A stretch of 5,111 bases of DNA from Caryophanales bacterium (lineage in GTDB: Bacteria > Bacillota_I > Bacilli_A > RFN20 > CAG-826). The DNA lies in contig JALEUF010000198.1 of assembly GCA_022781015.1 (NCBI GenBank), forward strand, positions 1 to 5,111, written 5' to 3'. Shown here in pieces: positions 5,111 through 5,111 of the stretch (positions within the stretch are counted from its first letter, which is position 1; each line of letters opens with the position of its first letter). The notes under the pieces were generated by a model, which saw only the letters and a program-made list of their open reading frames with translations, made no database searches and was not told where the DNA came from. Made by a program: the position numbers and the translations under genes.

Positions 5111-5111
5111 A

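Noticed and set aside
1..5111. Mobile element, phage defence locus or CRISPR array
   Set aside because: No transposase, integrase, Cas-like protein, terminal inverted repeats or spaced repeats were seen; the recognised genes are housekeeping or transport types.
1..5111. Reassigned UGA codon (Mycoplasma-type code)
   Set aside because: TGA ends the YcxB-like gene exactly at the exonuclease III start, and Trp is encoded by TGG throughout.

Overview
The window is low-GC, Gram-positive-type DNA. It has strong purine-rich ribosome binding sites, heavy use of TTA, ATA and AGA codons, and TGA used as a real stop (2791-2793) with TGG for Trp, so the genetic code is standard and not Mycoplasma-like. 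The gene families fit a Bacilli/Erysipelotrichia-like or other host-associated Firmicute, but the sequence does not settle the taxon. No mobile element, CRISPR array, tRNA or rRNA was seen.

Layout: (1) 1-1617, plus strand: the end of an ABC transporter ATPase overlaps a nine-segment membrane permease, forming an exporter-type cassette. (2) 1618-1751: an intergenic region that closely matches the tetrahydrofolate (THF, folT-type) riboswitch. A TATAAT box places the transcript start almost exactly at the first aptamer helix, and alternative pairings link the aptamer to the start region of the next gene. (3) 1752-3557, plus strand: three overlapping genes, namely an ECF S component (very probably the folate transporter FolT), a two-segment membrane protein with a YcxB-like tail, and exonuclease III. 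(4) 3554-4228/4246, minus strand: a hemolysin III/TrhA-type PAQR membrane protein, convergent with exonuclease III and overlapping it at the stop codons. (5) 4247-4486: an AT-rich spacer with a promoter, two short dyads and an intrinsic terminator. (6) 4487 to the right edge, minus strand: the C-terminal part of an unrecognised protein.

The most interesting unit is the riboswitch operon. When reduced folate is low, the riboswitch should allow FolT synthesis. The downstream genes are packed so tightly that exonuclease III could be induced with it. Folate shortage limits dTMP, raises uracil in DNA and hence abasic sites, and exonuclease III is the AP endonuclease that processes them. The operon may therefore couple folate uptake to repair of the damage that folate shortage causes. 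The riboswitch match and the gene overlaps are seen directly; the coupling is an inference.
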